Assembly: GCA_017536545.1 (NCBI GenBank)
Contig: JAFXHF010000020.1
Span: 1 to 64,000 of the forward strand
Source of the DNA: a bacterium
Lineage (GTDB): Bacteria > Cyanobacteriota > Vampirovibrionia > Gastranaerophilales > Gastranaerophilaceae
DNA length: 64,000 nt
Direction: 5' to 3'
In this document: positions 28,241 to 35,906 of the stretch, one piece after another
How the letters are laid out: every line of letters begins with the position of its first letter
Numbering within the stretch: position 1 is the first letter of the stretch
The notes under the pieces: generated by a model
Told to the model about the DNA's origin: nothing
Database searches by the model: none
The model's input: only the letters and a program-made list of their open reading frames with translations
Made by a program: the position numbers and the translations under genes

Positions 28241-29713
28241 ATGTCAGAAGTTAGAGTAAGAATTGCACCATCTCCAAGTGGCAACCTTCACGTTGGAACT
28301 GCGAGAACTGCATTATTCAATTATTTATTTGCTAAAAAAAATAACGGTAAATTCGTTTTAAGAATTGAAGATACTGATGCTGAAAGAACATCGCAAGAAT
28401 ATGTTGATAATATTTTTGATTCACTTAAAGCATTAGGCTTAAACTGGGATGAAGGTCCAGATGTAGGTGGGAATTATGGCCCATATACTCAATCTGAAAG
28501 ATTTGATATTTACCCTAAATATATTCAAGAATTATTAGACAAAGGTTTTGCATACGAATGCTTCTGTACTCCAGAAGAACTTGAAGCAGAAAAAGAAGAA
28601 GCAACAGCTAATAAAAAAGCTTATGTTTATTCTAAAAAATGTGAAAACCTAACTGAAGAAGAAAAAGCAAAATTAAGAGCTGAAGGTAGAAAACCTGCAA
28701 TCAGATTTAACATTGCAAAAGCTCAAAAAGCTTTCCACGAATCTTCAATCCTAAAATTTGATGACCTTGTAAAAGGTGAATTACAAATGGATACAAACCT
28801 AATCGGTGATTTTGTAATTATGAAGTCAAACGGAGCACCAACATACAACTACGCAGTTGTTATCGACGATGCTCTTATGAAAATTACTCACGTAATCCGT
28901 GGTGAAGACCATATTTCTAATACTTACAAACAAATTCTTATCTTTGAAGCTCTAGGCTTTGATGTTCCAAGATTTGGTCACTTAGGTATGATTTTGGCAC
29001 CTGATAGAAGTAAACTTTCTAAACGTCACGGAGCTACTGCAGTTTCAGACTTTGTTGAACAAGGTTACTTAACAGAAGCTCTAGTAAACTTCGTTGCATT
29101 ATTAGGTTGGGCTCCATCTGATGGTGAAGAAGTTAAACCAGTTGATGCTATCGCTGCAGACTTCAGAATTGGCGAAATATCATCTTCTAACTCAATTTTT
29201 GAATACGATAAATTAAGATGGATGAACAGCCACTATATTAAAATGTTGCCTATCGAAACATTAAAAGAAATGCTAAAACCATATTTAACACAATATGATT
29301 TAACAGAATTATCTGATGCACAATACACAAGAATGGTAGAAATCACAAGAGAACCATTAACATTGTTATCAGATATTACTGAAGCAGTTCCTTATTTCTT
29401 CGGTCAAGATGTTGCAATTGATCCTGAAGTTCAAACTGAAGTTTTAGATCTTGAAGAATCTCAAAAAGTATTGAATGACTTTGTTGAAAAAGCTCAAACT
29501 TGGGAATGGACAGAAGAAAATCTTCACAACAAACTTGAAGAATTCCGTGGAACTTGGAAGGAACAAGGTATTAAACCAAAAGCTACAATGTGGGCTATTA
29601 GAGCCGCAATTTCAGGTAGAACACGTGGTGCTGATATGATTGGTTTACTTGAAGTTCTAGGTAAAGAAAGAACACTTTACAGAGCTCAGAAAAGTTGTAA
29701 AGTAGCAAAATAA
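28241..29713 (+). CDS. gltX: Glutamyl-tRNA synthetase
   Basis: Charges tRNA-Glu, and possibly tRNA-Gln if the organism uses the amidotransferase route. 490 residues from the ATG at 28241, which has AAGAAGGCG just upstream; a longer frame from 28178 lacks one. APSPSGNLHVGTARTALFNY holds the HIGH-equivalent HVGT and SKLSKRHG at about 257 is the KMSKS loop. Single gene followed by a strong terminator. Confidence 0.97.
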   Translation: MSEVRVRIAPSPSGNLHVGTARTALFNYLFAKKNNGKFVLRIEDTDAERTSQEYVDNIFDSLKALGLNWDEGPDVGGNYGPYTQSERFDIYPKYIQELLDKGFAYECFCTPEELEAEKEEATANKKAYVYSKKCENLTEEEKAKLRAEGRKPAIRFNIAKAQKAFHESSILKFDDLVKGELQMDTNLIGDFVIMKSNGAPTYNYAVVIDDALMKITHVIRGEDHISNTYKQILIFEALGFDVPRFGHLGMILAPDRSKLSKRHGATAVSDFVEQGYLTEALVNFVALLGWAPSDGEEVKPVDAIAADFRIGEISSSNSIFEYDKLRWMNSHYIKMLPIETLKEMLKPYLTQYDLTELSDAQYTRMVEITREPLTLLSDITEAVPYFFGQDVAIDPEVQTEVLDLEESQKVLNDFVEKAQTWEWTEENLHNKLEEFRGTWKEQGIKPKATMWAIRAAISGRTRGADMIGLLEVLGKERTLYRAQKSCKVAK

Positions 29714-29732
29714 CAATATTCAAAAAACACTT

Positions 29733-29762
29733 AAAGACCTCTCAATAGAGAGGTCTTTTTTA
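29733..29762 (+). terminator. Terminator of gltX
   Basis: Eleven-base stem AAAGACCTCTC / GAGAGGTCTTT with the loop AATA and a T run. Confidence 0.92.
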
Positions 29763-29780
29763 ATTGTAAACAAATGTAAA
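29763..29780 (-). promoter_or_regulatory. HLR1-like direct repeat (RpaB-type site)
   Basis: Read on the minus strand: TTTACATT, two bases, TTTACAAT. This fits exactly the cyanobacterial HLR1 consensus of two (G/T)TTACA(T/A)(T/A) units separated by two bases. It sits between the gltX terminator and the predicted sigma-28 promoter of the 73-residue gene. Confidence 0.45.
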
Positions 29781-29797
29781 TTTATTCTTCAAAATTC

Positions 29798-29827
29798 TAA
29801 AGTTTTAATATAAATATGCCGACTAAT
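29798..29827 (+). promoter_or_regulatory. Sigma-28-type promoter of the 73-residue gene
   Basis: TAAAGTTT (29798-29805), 12 bases, then GCCGACTAAT (GCCG at 29818-29821). The spacer and core match the autotransporter promoter. The start codon lies 46 bases downstream. Confidence 0.55.
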
Positions 29828-29867
29828 AAAATAACAGTTACGAATACTCAACGAAAGAGGTCTAGAT

Positions 29868-30089
29868 ATGGAATTTAAATTTGAAGAAACAACATTATTT
29901 GAACACAAAGAGAACGAGTTAAACGAAATCAATTCCTACTTAATTTTATCAACTAATGAAGCTGTAAAGAAAGCTGATATGGAAAATGTAATCCAGATTA
30001 TTGATGAAACTGGTATGGAAGTTAATTGCACATACGACAAATTTGTCGAAATTTTTGATCAGGAGGGCTTAGCAGGCTTTATTATCTAA
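29868..30089 (+). CDS. Small acidic protein of unknown function, possibly sigma-28 controlled
   Basis: 73 residues, acidic, no signal peptide or membrane helix (MEFKFEETTLFEHKEN, ENVIQIIDETGMEVNC). GAAAGAGGT precedes the ATG. It is a single-gene unit with its own promoter and terminator. It does not look like the anti-sigma factor FlgM, although size and promoter would suit one. No family recognised. Confidence 0.65.
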   Translation: MEFKFEETTLFEHKENELNEINSYLILSTNEAVKKADMENVIQIIDETGMEVNCTYDKFVEIFDQEGLAGFII

Positions 30090-30112
30090 AAACTAAATAG
30101 CTTAAAAGATTT

Positions 30113-30141
30113 AAAAGACGAGTTTATAACTCGTCTTTTTT
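30113..30141 (+). terminator. Terminator of the 73-residue gene
   Basis: Twelve-base stem AAAAGACGAGTT / AACTCGTCTTTT with a three-base loop and a following T run. Confidence 0.92.
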
Positions 30142-30161
30142 GTTTATGTTAGTATAAACCT

Positions 30162-31097
30162 ATGGCAGATTTTAAACATTACACAGTTATGAAAAACGAA
30201 GCCGTTGACGCCCTTGAATGCAAAGACGGACTAATTTACGTTGATTGTACGCTAGGCGGTGGCGGACATAGTGAATTGATTCTTAAAAGAATTTCACCTA
30301 ATGGACGTTTAATTTCTTTTGACATCGATCAAGATGCTATTGATGCTGCAACTGAAAGACTAAAAGAATACAAAAATCTAACAATAGTAAAGAGTTCTTA
30401 TACAAACATTAAACAAGTTTTAAAAGAACTGGGTATAGAAAAAATTACAGGCGGAATCTTATTTGACTTAGGTGCATCTTACCACCAACTTACAAAACAA
30501 GAACGAGGTTTTTCTTTCTCTAAAGAAGCTCCGCTTGATATGAGATTTAATATGGATTCGGATTTTTCAGCTTATGATGTAGTAAATACATATTCAGAAA
30601 ATGATTTAGTAAAAATATTTTCCGAATATGGAGAAGAGAGATTTTCTAAAAGAATTGCAAAAGCAATCGTTGAAAAAAGGAAACAAAAACCAATCAAAAC
30701 AACCACAGAATTAGCAGATATAATTGTAGACTCAACACCAAAGATAAAATCATCTATACACCCCGCAACTCGTGTATTTCAGGCCATTAGAATTGAAGTT
30801 AATTCTGAGTTACAAAATGTTAAAAACACGTTGAACGATGTATTGGAATTATTAGACTTTGGTGCTATAATTAGTGTAATAAGTTTTCATTCTCTCGAGG
30901 ACAGAGTTGTCAAACAAGTTTTTAAATATCACGCTACCCGTTGCCATTGCGACAGAACACAAATGATTTGTAATTGTCCACCGCCGGCTCTGGAACTAGT
31001 TAACAAAAAACCGATAATGGCAACAGATGCAGAAGTTAATGAAAACCCACCTTCAAGAAGTGCTAAGCTTCGAATTGCAAAATTCATAAGAAGGTAA
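30162..31097 (+). CDS. rsmH: 16S rRNA (cytosine(1402)-N(4))-methyltransferase
   Basis: Methylates C1402 in the ribosomal P site (formerly MraW). 311 residues. SAM-binding DCTLGGGGHSELIL at about 28-41, GGILFDLGASYHQL at about 101-114 and SFHSLEDRVVKQ near 245 are family marks. No ribosome site is visible, and a TATAAA (30153-30158) ends just before the ATG, so the message may be leaderless or nearly so. Followed by an FtsL-like gene, as in classical dcw clusters. Confidence 0.96.
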   Translation: MADFKHYTVMKNEAVDALECKDGLIYVDCTLGGGGHSELILKRISPNGRLISFDIDQDAIDAATERLKEYKNLTIVKSSYTNIKQVLKELGIEKITGGILFDLGASYHQLTKQERGFSFSKEAPLDMRFNMDSDFSAYDVVNTYSENDLVKIFSEYGEERFSKRIAKAIVEKRKQKPIKTTTELADIIVDSTPKIKSSIHPATRVFQAIRIEVNSELQNVKNTLNDVLELLDFGAIISVISFHSLEDRVVKQVFKYHATRCHCDRTQMICNCPPPALELVNKKPIMATDAEVNENPPSRSAKLRIAKFIRR

Positions 31098-31136
31098 ACG
31101 TAAGTAGTAGAGTTTATTGGCAGGTAGTTTAAGGGA

Positions 31137-31616
31137 ATGAATTTAAATTCATCAAGAGTAAGAATAGAAGAGCGTGAACTACTTTACAGACAAAGCAGTT
31201 ATGCAACAACCCCGAGAAAAGAATCTAACTTAGTTATCGAAGGTTCATTCTACCAAGAAAAACCTATGACTATTAGAGAAATGGTAACAAGAAGAATAAA
31301 TAAATCTCTTTGTTTCTGTCTTGTCATCGCTATTGCTATCACTTTTGTTAGCTACTACGTTGCAATGAATTACGAAGCTAAATTAAACAGCTTAGACAAC
31401 GAAATTGTTAGACTTAACGCCGAAAATCAAGATTTACAGACAGAATTAGATAGATATCGCTCATTTAATAATGTTGATAATAAAATTGGCGAATTTAATC
31501 TATTACAAAAAGCAGACAAAGTTATTGAAGTTACAGCTTTAAATGCTGCTCAAAAAGAAGTTGAAGATACTGCAAGAACTGCAGCAAATAACTTCGATTG
31601 GGCTATTGGCTATTAA
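31137..31616 (+). CDS. FtsL-like single-pass membrane protein
   Basis: 159 residues: a cytoplasmic N-terminus of about 55, one helix (CFCLVIAIAITFVSYYVAM) at about 60-78, then a periplasmic leucine-zipper-like coiled coil (NSLDNEIVRLNAENQDLQTE). This layout and its place after rsmH fit the divisome protein FtsL, whose sequence is poorly conserved. I infer the role from layout and position. Confidence 0.6.
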   Translation: MNLNSSRVRIEERELLYRQSSYATTPRKESNLVIEGSFYQEKPMTIREMVTRRINKSLCFCLVIAIAITFVSYYVAMNYEAKLNSLDNEIVRLNAENQDLQTELDRYRSFNNVDNKIGEFNLLQKADKVIEVTALNAAQKEVEDTARTAANNFDWAIGY

Positions 31617-31668
31617 GCATTTATATTAAATTTAAGTAATCTTCAGAATAAAACATTAAGAAATATCT

Positions 31669-31682
31669 CATACTTTAGTATG
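31669..31682. promoter_or_regulatory. Palindrome upstream of a sigma-28-type promoter
   Basis: CATACT-TT-AGTATG, six-base arms around TT, ending 16 bases before the -35 box at 31699. Suitable size and place for an operator, but only one copy was seen. Confidence 0.3.
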
Positions 31683-31698
31683 AATTTATCCAAATTAT

Positions 31699-31725
31699 TA
31701 AAGTTTTAAAAATTTGTGCCGTTAT
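31699..31725 (+). promoter_or_regulatory. Sigma-28 (FliA)-type promoter of the HD-GYP-like gene
   Basis: TAAAGTTT (31699-31706), exactly 11 bases, then GCCGTTAT (31718-31725). Perfect -35, perfect spacing, and six of eight matches in the -10 (GCCGATAA). The start codon is 36 bases further on. Confidence 0.65.
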
Positions 31726-31760
31726 ATAGAAGGAAGGCATGTTTTTTTAAAGGAAAAATT

Positions 31761-32999
31761 ATGGATAAAGAAGAGAAAAAGCAAGTAGGTGTCTCACTTT
31801 TCGGACAATCAGAATTCTTAGTAGGTGATGATCCGTTAGAAGAAATGTTTGCCCTAAACTTAGGCGATTTTATCTCTGAAACATTAATTTCAGAAGATTT
31901 GGCTAAGAAAATAAGCGTAAGTGCAAACAAAAAAGAACGACTTCAAAACCAACTGTCTGAATTGACAGACATTTATTCTTCAAAAAATACATTGTGCGTA
32001 TTGAACTTCACTTCAGGCGAAGAACAAGCAATTTACACATCAATAGCTAAATCTATTGTTCAAATGATTGAAGTAGAAGAATGTAAAATTCACCTTGTTA
32101 AGGATGGTGAAATTGTTCCTGTGGGCTTATCTTCAGACAATGAAACAGTTAACGAAATAAGCATCAACGAATTGCTTTATCAAGATGTTATTGAAAAAGA
32201 TGGATTTTCATACATTCCAATGCGTGGTTCTACAATGCCTGTAGGTATGATTGAAATAAAAAGCGAAGAAAAACTTGAAGAAGATTTTTCTGAACTTGTT
32301 ATGAATATTGCAAACTTACTTGGCACAACAATCACTCTTCAAAATGAAGTTGAACACACAAATCTACTAATCCAAACTCCTGAAACTTCTGAAATAGAAC
32401 TAAAACAGGCTAGAGCAGAATTAACAGCTCTAATTGGTGATTTGTGCGACTACCAACAAAACTTTGTAGAAGCTTTAGCTAATGCTGTTGATAGAAAAGG
32501 CCAATACACAGTTTCTCATTCAAGAAATACCGCAAAACTTGCAAGAAGTATTTGTAAACAGTTAGGCTTAAACGAAAAAACTACTGATTTAATTTACTAT
32601 GCAGGCTTACTACAAAACATTGGTAAAATCACTCTTCCAGAAAAGATTTTCGCTAACAATGGAAAACTTTCACCTGAAGAATTACAAAAAATTAAAAACC
32701 ATACAAACGTTGGTGTAAACTTATTGATGAACATTAACTTCTTATCTGAAGTTGTTCCATATATTACATATCAAACTGAAAGAGTTGACGGCTCTGGTGG
32801 CCCAGAAGGATTGAAAGGTCAATCAATTCCGTTTGGTTCAAGAATTATCGCTGTTGCTGATGCATTCTGTGCTATGACATCAGACAGACCATACAGAAAA
32901 GCTATGGAAAACGAAAAAGCTCTTGAAATCATTTCTTCAGAAATTGATACAAAATGGGACAAAGATGTAGTAAATGCACTTCATCAAGTAGTTAAATAA
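31761..32999 (+). CDS. Degenerate HD-GYP domain protein with a GAF-like N-terminus
   Basis: 412 residues from the ATG at 31761 (AAAGGAAA upstream; a longer frame opens at 31716). The N-terminal half has a GAF-like sensory stretch (about 60-200, YTSIAKSIVQMIEVEECKIHL). The C-terminal half aligns with HD-GYP c-di-GMP phosphodiesterases: SHSRNTAKLARSI, then LLQNIGKITLPEK where active enzymes have LLHDIGK, KNHTNVG, TYQTERVDGSGGPEGLKG where they have HHE and DGxGYP, and VADAFCAMTSDRPYRKA. The HD dyad and the HH pair are missing, so catalysis is unlikely; a binding or partner-recognition role is more probable. Confidence 0.8.
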   Translation: MDKEEKKQVGVSLFGQSEFLVGDDPLEEMFALNLGDFISETLISEDLAKKISVSANKKERLQNQLSELTDIYSSKNTLCVLNFTSGEEQAIYTSIAKSIVQMIEVEECKIHLVKDGEIVPVGLSSDNETVNEISINELLYQDVIEKDGFSYIPMRGSTMPVGMIEIKSEEKLEEDFSELVMNIANLLGTTITLQNEVEHTNLLIQTPETSEIELKQARAELTALIGDLCDYQQNFVEALANAVDRKGQYTVSHSRNTAKLARSICKQLGLNEKTTDLIYYAGLLQNIGKITLPEKIFANNGKLSPEELQKIKNHTNVGVNLLMNINFLSEVVPYITYQTERVDGSGGPEGLKGQSIPFGSRIIAVADAFCAMTSDRPYRKAMENEKALEIISSEIDTKWDKDVVNALHQVVK

Positions 33000-33027
33000 G
33001 ACAAATTAAAATTCCATATATAAATAT

Positions 33028-33062
33028 CAGGCTGAGCTAACGCTCAGCCTGTTTAGATTTTT
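33028..33062 (+). terminator. Terminator of the HD-GYP-like gene
   Basis: Ten-base GC-rich stem CAGGCTGAGC / GCTCAGCCTG with the loop TAAC, followed by TTTAGATTTTTA. Confidence 0.8.
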
Positions 33063-33075
33063 ATAGCAATTTTAA

Positions 33076-34152
33076 CTATTTAGTTTCAATATATTCAACA
33101 TTTGGCGAATATTCTTTTTGTCCATCTTGCAGATTTAATTTATTTACAATACTTGCACGTTTTTTACGGAACAACATATCAACAAACGCCTCAATACGAG
33201 TAACAAAACCTGCTTCACCAGTTTGTTCATCAATAGTTAAATTCAACAACGGTTTGTTAAACTGCTTAGCACGACGAGTAATTCTTTCTACCATTAATGA
33301 ATCAGGACCACAACCAAATGCCGTAATTGTAATTACACCGTCAACCTTTGTATCTTTTAGATAATGTCCAGCAGTACCAGTCATTTCATCTTCATTTGCC
33401 CAATACTTTTCATTACCCAAACTTGCAATACCTTCATCCAGTTGTTCATCAGACAATTGCAAAGATGTATAAACTTGAACATCCATTTTTTCAAGTTTAT
33501 CAATAACTTTCATACATACTCTTTCATCATAAATATTGTAACCGTGACCAACTAAAGCAATAGAAATAGGATATTCTTTAGATTTATGGCCAATTACAAC
33601 TTTACCTTGAAGAGCATAGCTTAAAGCTTTTGAATACGGCATACCAGATTTAGACATAACATGGAAATTGTTATAACATCTCCAACCCGCCTTTGATGCT
33701 TTTTTAATAACATTCATATCGGTAATACCATATGGTTTTACACATTCTGCCAAAAATTCATACAAACCTTGATTTTTTTCAGATTTATCCAAAGTTGCTT
33801 CAATCATTGTAAAAGGTTGTTTGATTACATTTCTAACTAAATCTGGCAACCCTCTGATTTTTGAACAGTTATAAATTTTATGATCAATTGACTGCAATGA
33901 CGGAACAAGAATCTTATCAACACCTTTTGATAAAAGATTTAAAATATGCCCAATATAAACTTTAATAGGCAAACAAGTTTCAGTAACAACCAAACCTGCA
34001 CCTTCAGACATTGTTTGTTTCGTTGTTACATCTGAGAGAATAATCTTAATACCAAGATCGGTAAAAAAGCCATAATAAAATGGGTAATTATTGTAAAAAG
34101 ACATAGCTCTTGGTATTCCAATAACTTTTTCTTCAGATTTATTTTGTGTCAT
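33076..34152 (-). CDS. DUF2229 / acyl-CoA dehydratase activase-like protein
   Basis: 358 residues from the ATG at 34152, chosen because AGGGA lies eight bases upstream of it; the ATG at 34161 overlaps that site. VIGIPRAMSFYNNYPFYYGF at the N-terminus, ETCLPIKVYIGH with Cys60, and ITAFGCGPDSLMVERITRRA near 280 fit the CoA-activase DUF2229 family, related to components that reduce 2-hydroxyacyl-CoA dehydratases. The conserved cysteines may hold an Fe-S cluster. No BcrAD-type ATPase domain or dehydratase gene is adjacent, so the partner is unknown. Confidence 0.75.
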   Translation of the reverse strand: MTQNKSEEKVIGIPRAMSFYNNYPFYYGFFTDLGIKIILSDVTTKQTMSEGAGLVVTETCLPIKVYIGHILNLLSKGVDKILVPSLQSIDHKIYNCSKIRGLPDLVRNVIKQPFTMIEATLDKSEKNQGLYEFLAECVKPYGITDMNVIKKASKAGWRCYNNFHVMSKSGMPYSKALSYALQGKVVIGHKSKEYPISIALVGHGYNIYDERVCMKVIDKLEKMDVQVYTSLQLSDEQLDEGIASLGNEKYWANEDEMTGTAGHYLKDTKVDGVITITAFGCGPDSLMVERITRRAKQFNKPLLNLTIDEQTGEAGFVTRIEAFVDMLFRKKRASIVNKLNLQDGQKEYSPNVEYIETK

Positions 34153-34225
34153 GACAATCATCCCTAATATTTGTTACTATTGATATAATAGCTCAAAAAA
34201 ATATTTTTTGATAGTAAACAGTAGA

Positions 34226-35884
34226 TTATTTTACATTTTGAATGAATTGGAAAAATTTATTAAGCAAAATAGGAATATATTTTGCATCTAATGAACTAAA
34301 ATCAAATACAAATTCGTTAATTCCTGCCTCATAAAGTTCTTCTATATTTGAAAAATCCTCCATAATAGAATCTTCAAATAAATGCATTCTACAAAAACCA
34401 TCGCAAACAAATGGCAACATTTTCTTCAATGATGGATCTTTTAATGCATACTGACCATTATAACAAGGTGCGGCACAAGATAACCTAGAAACAATCGCAC
34501 TATCATTATTTAATGGACATAACCCCATAGAAGAAACCCTGATATTTCCAGCAACTGTATATTTTTTATTAGGAATATCATTTTTAATTTTTTTCAAAGT
34601 CTTTAACGATGATGCATAATCCTTAAATGAGGTAAAATCAATAGTATCAATGTTAGCCAAACCATTCAAGCATTTTATAGACATACTATTTAAAAGATTT
34701 ATCCCTTGCCCAATTTCAAATGGTATATGATTTATCTCAGAATCATTAATAAACGCCCAGAAAAACCCAATATTATTGATAATCAAAGAATCGGGCATAG
34801 GATTTGATAACAAAAGATTTTTTTCATACTCATAAACTCTGTCAAAATCTCTTTCAATCAAAATACTTGGAGTTGATAGTTGGAATTTAATACCATATTT
34901 ATGACAGAATTTCTTTGCCTTTGTAATAACTTCTGAAAAACTACTAGTAGCTAAGTCACAAGTAGAAACAATCTCGCCATATTCAATAGAATAAACAGGA
35001 CAAAAACCAAGTTTTTTAATATATTTTTCTAGTTCCTTAATTTGAGCTAAAGAGGTTAAACGCAAATTTATTCTATATTTAAAGTCAGGATTTCCAGCTT
35101 CAGGAGCTACTTTTTGAATATCATTTACCCCCCAATCAAAACGAGAAATATTACGACTAAATTTAAAATCTTTACCTTCAGCACTAACCATTTCCCCTGA
35201 GAAGTGATTAGTCATATAGAAACTTTTTCTTACATGTTTAAACGGTAATTTTTGCTTTTTAAATAATTTAGGCTTATCCAAAATATTTTCAATAAGTTCA
35301 ATGCCTTCCCAAATATCATCAGAAGTCTGGAATTTACCTTTGATAACAACACTATCTATTGCTTTTAATTTAATAATATCTTCTGCACACCAAGGCAAGT
35401 TATCTGAATCTATCGCTAAAGGAAGTTTAGTAAACTTCTTAATTTTAGCAATATTTTTCAAATAGATTTCTTCAGTAATAATAATTCCATTTACCTTGTG
35501 GAAGCTATTAATAAAATCAATACCTGACAAATTATGAATATCAAAATATGAATCTGCAATAACTTGAAACGGCAATTTGAAAACCTTAATAGCTTCTAAA
35601 ATAGCAAAGCTATTAATAAAAATACCATCAATTTCAGAAGTCTTTAAATGCTTTAAAAACCTTTTTATCTCAGGTAAATCTTCTTCTACAATATCATGTT
35701 TAAAATTCACAAAAATCCTAGAATCTGATTTTTTTGCAGCCTCTACAAATTCAGAGATATAATCAAAATTTCCATCCAAAAATTTCGTGTAGTAAACATA
35801 ATAATCCCTACAACGAGTACACTTTGCAAACCTTAGGATGTCTTCCGGTTTTTTGACCGGTGAAATGATTCTAATCTCTTTCAT
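34226..35884 (-). CDS. Putative U32-peptidase-like TIM-barrel protein
   Basis: 552 residues. The N-terminal half alternates strands and helices as in U32 proteins (IFVNFKHDIVEEDLPEIKRF, IDGIFINSFAILEAI, LPFQVIADSYFDIHN). The C-terminal half has the cysteine-rich CAAPCYNGQYALKDPSLKKM and CDGFCRMHLFEDSI, which recall the U32 cysteine cluster, and ends EAGINEFVFDFSSLDAKYI. Members act in RNA hydroxylation or peptide metabolism. It lies about 70 bases upstream of the DUF2229 gene on the same strand. Family placement is tentative. Confidence 0.5.
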   Translation of the reverse strand: MKEIRIISPVKKPEDILRFAKCTRCRDYYVYYTKFLDGNFDYISEFVEAAKKSDSRIFVNFKHDIVEEDLPEIKRFLKHLKTSEIDGIFINSFAILEAIKVFKLPFQVIADSYFDIHNLSGIDFINSFHKVNGIIITEEIYLKNIAKIKKFTKLPLAIDSDNLPWCAEDIIKLKAIDSVVIKGKFQTSDDIWEGIELIENILDKPKLFKKQKLPFKHVRKSFYMTNHFSGEMVSAEGKDFKFSRNISRFDWGVNDIQKVAPEAGNPDFKYRINLRLTSLAQIKELEKYIKKLGFCPVYSIEYGEIVSTCDLATSSFSEVITKAKKFCHKYGIKFQLSTPSILIERDFDRVYEYEKNLLLSNPMPDSLIINNIGFFWAFINDSEINHIPFEIGQGINLLNSMSIKCLNGLANIDTIDFTSFKDYASSLKTLKKIKNDIPNKKYTVAGNIRVSSMGLCPLNNDSAIVSRLSCAAPCYNGQYALKDPSLKKMLPFVCDGFCRMHLFEDSIMEDFSNIEELYEAGINEFVFDFSSLDAKYIPILLNKFFQFIQNVK

Positions 35885-35906
35885 AAAAAAATTATATCAT
35901 AACAAA

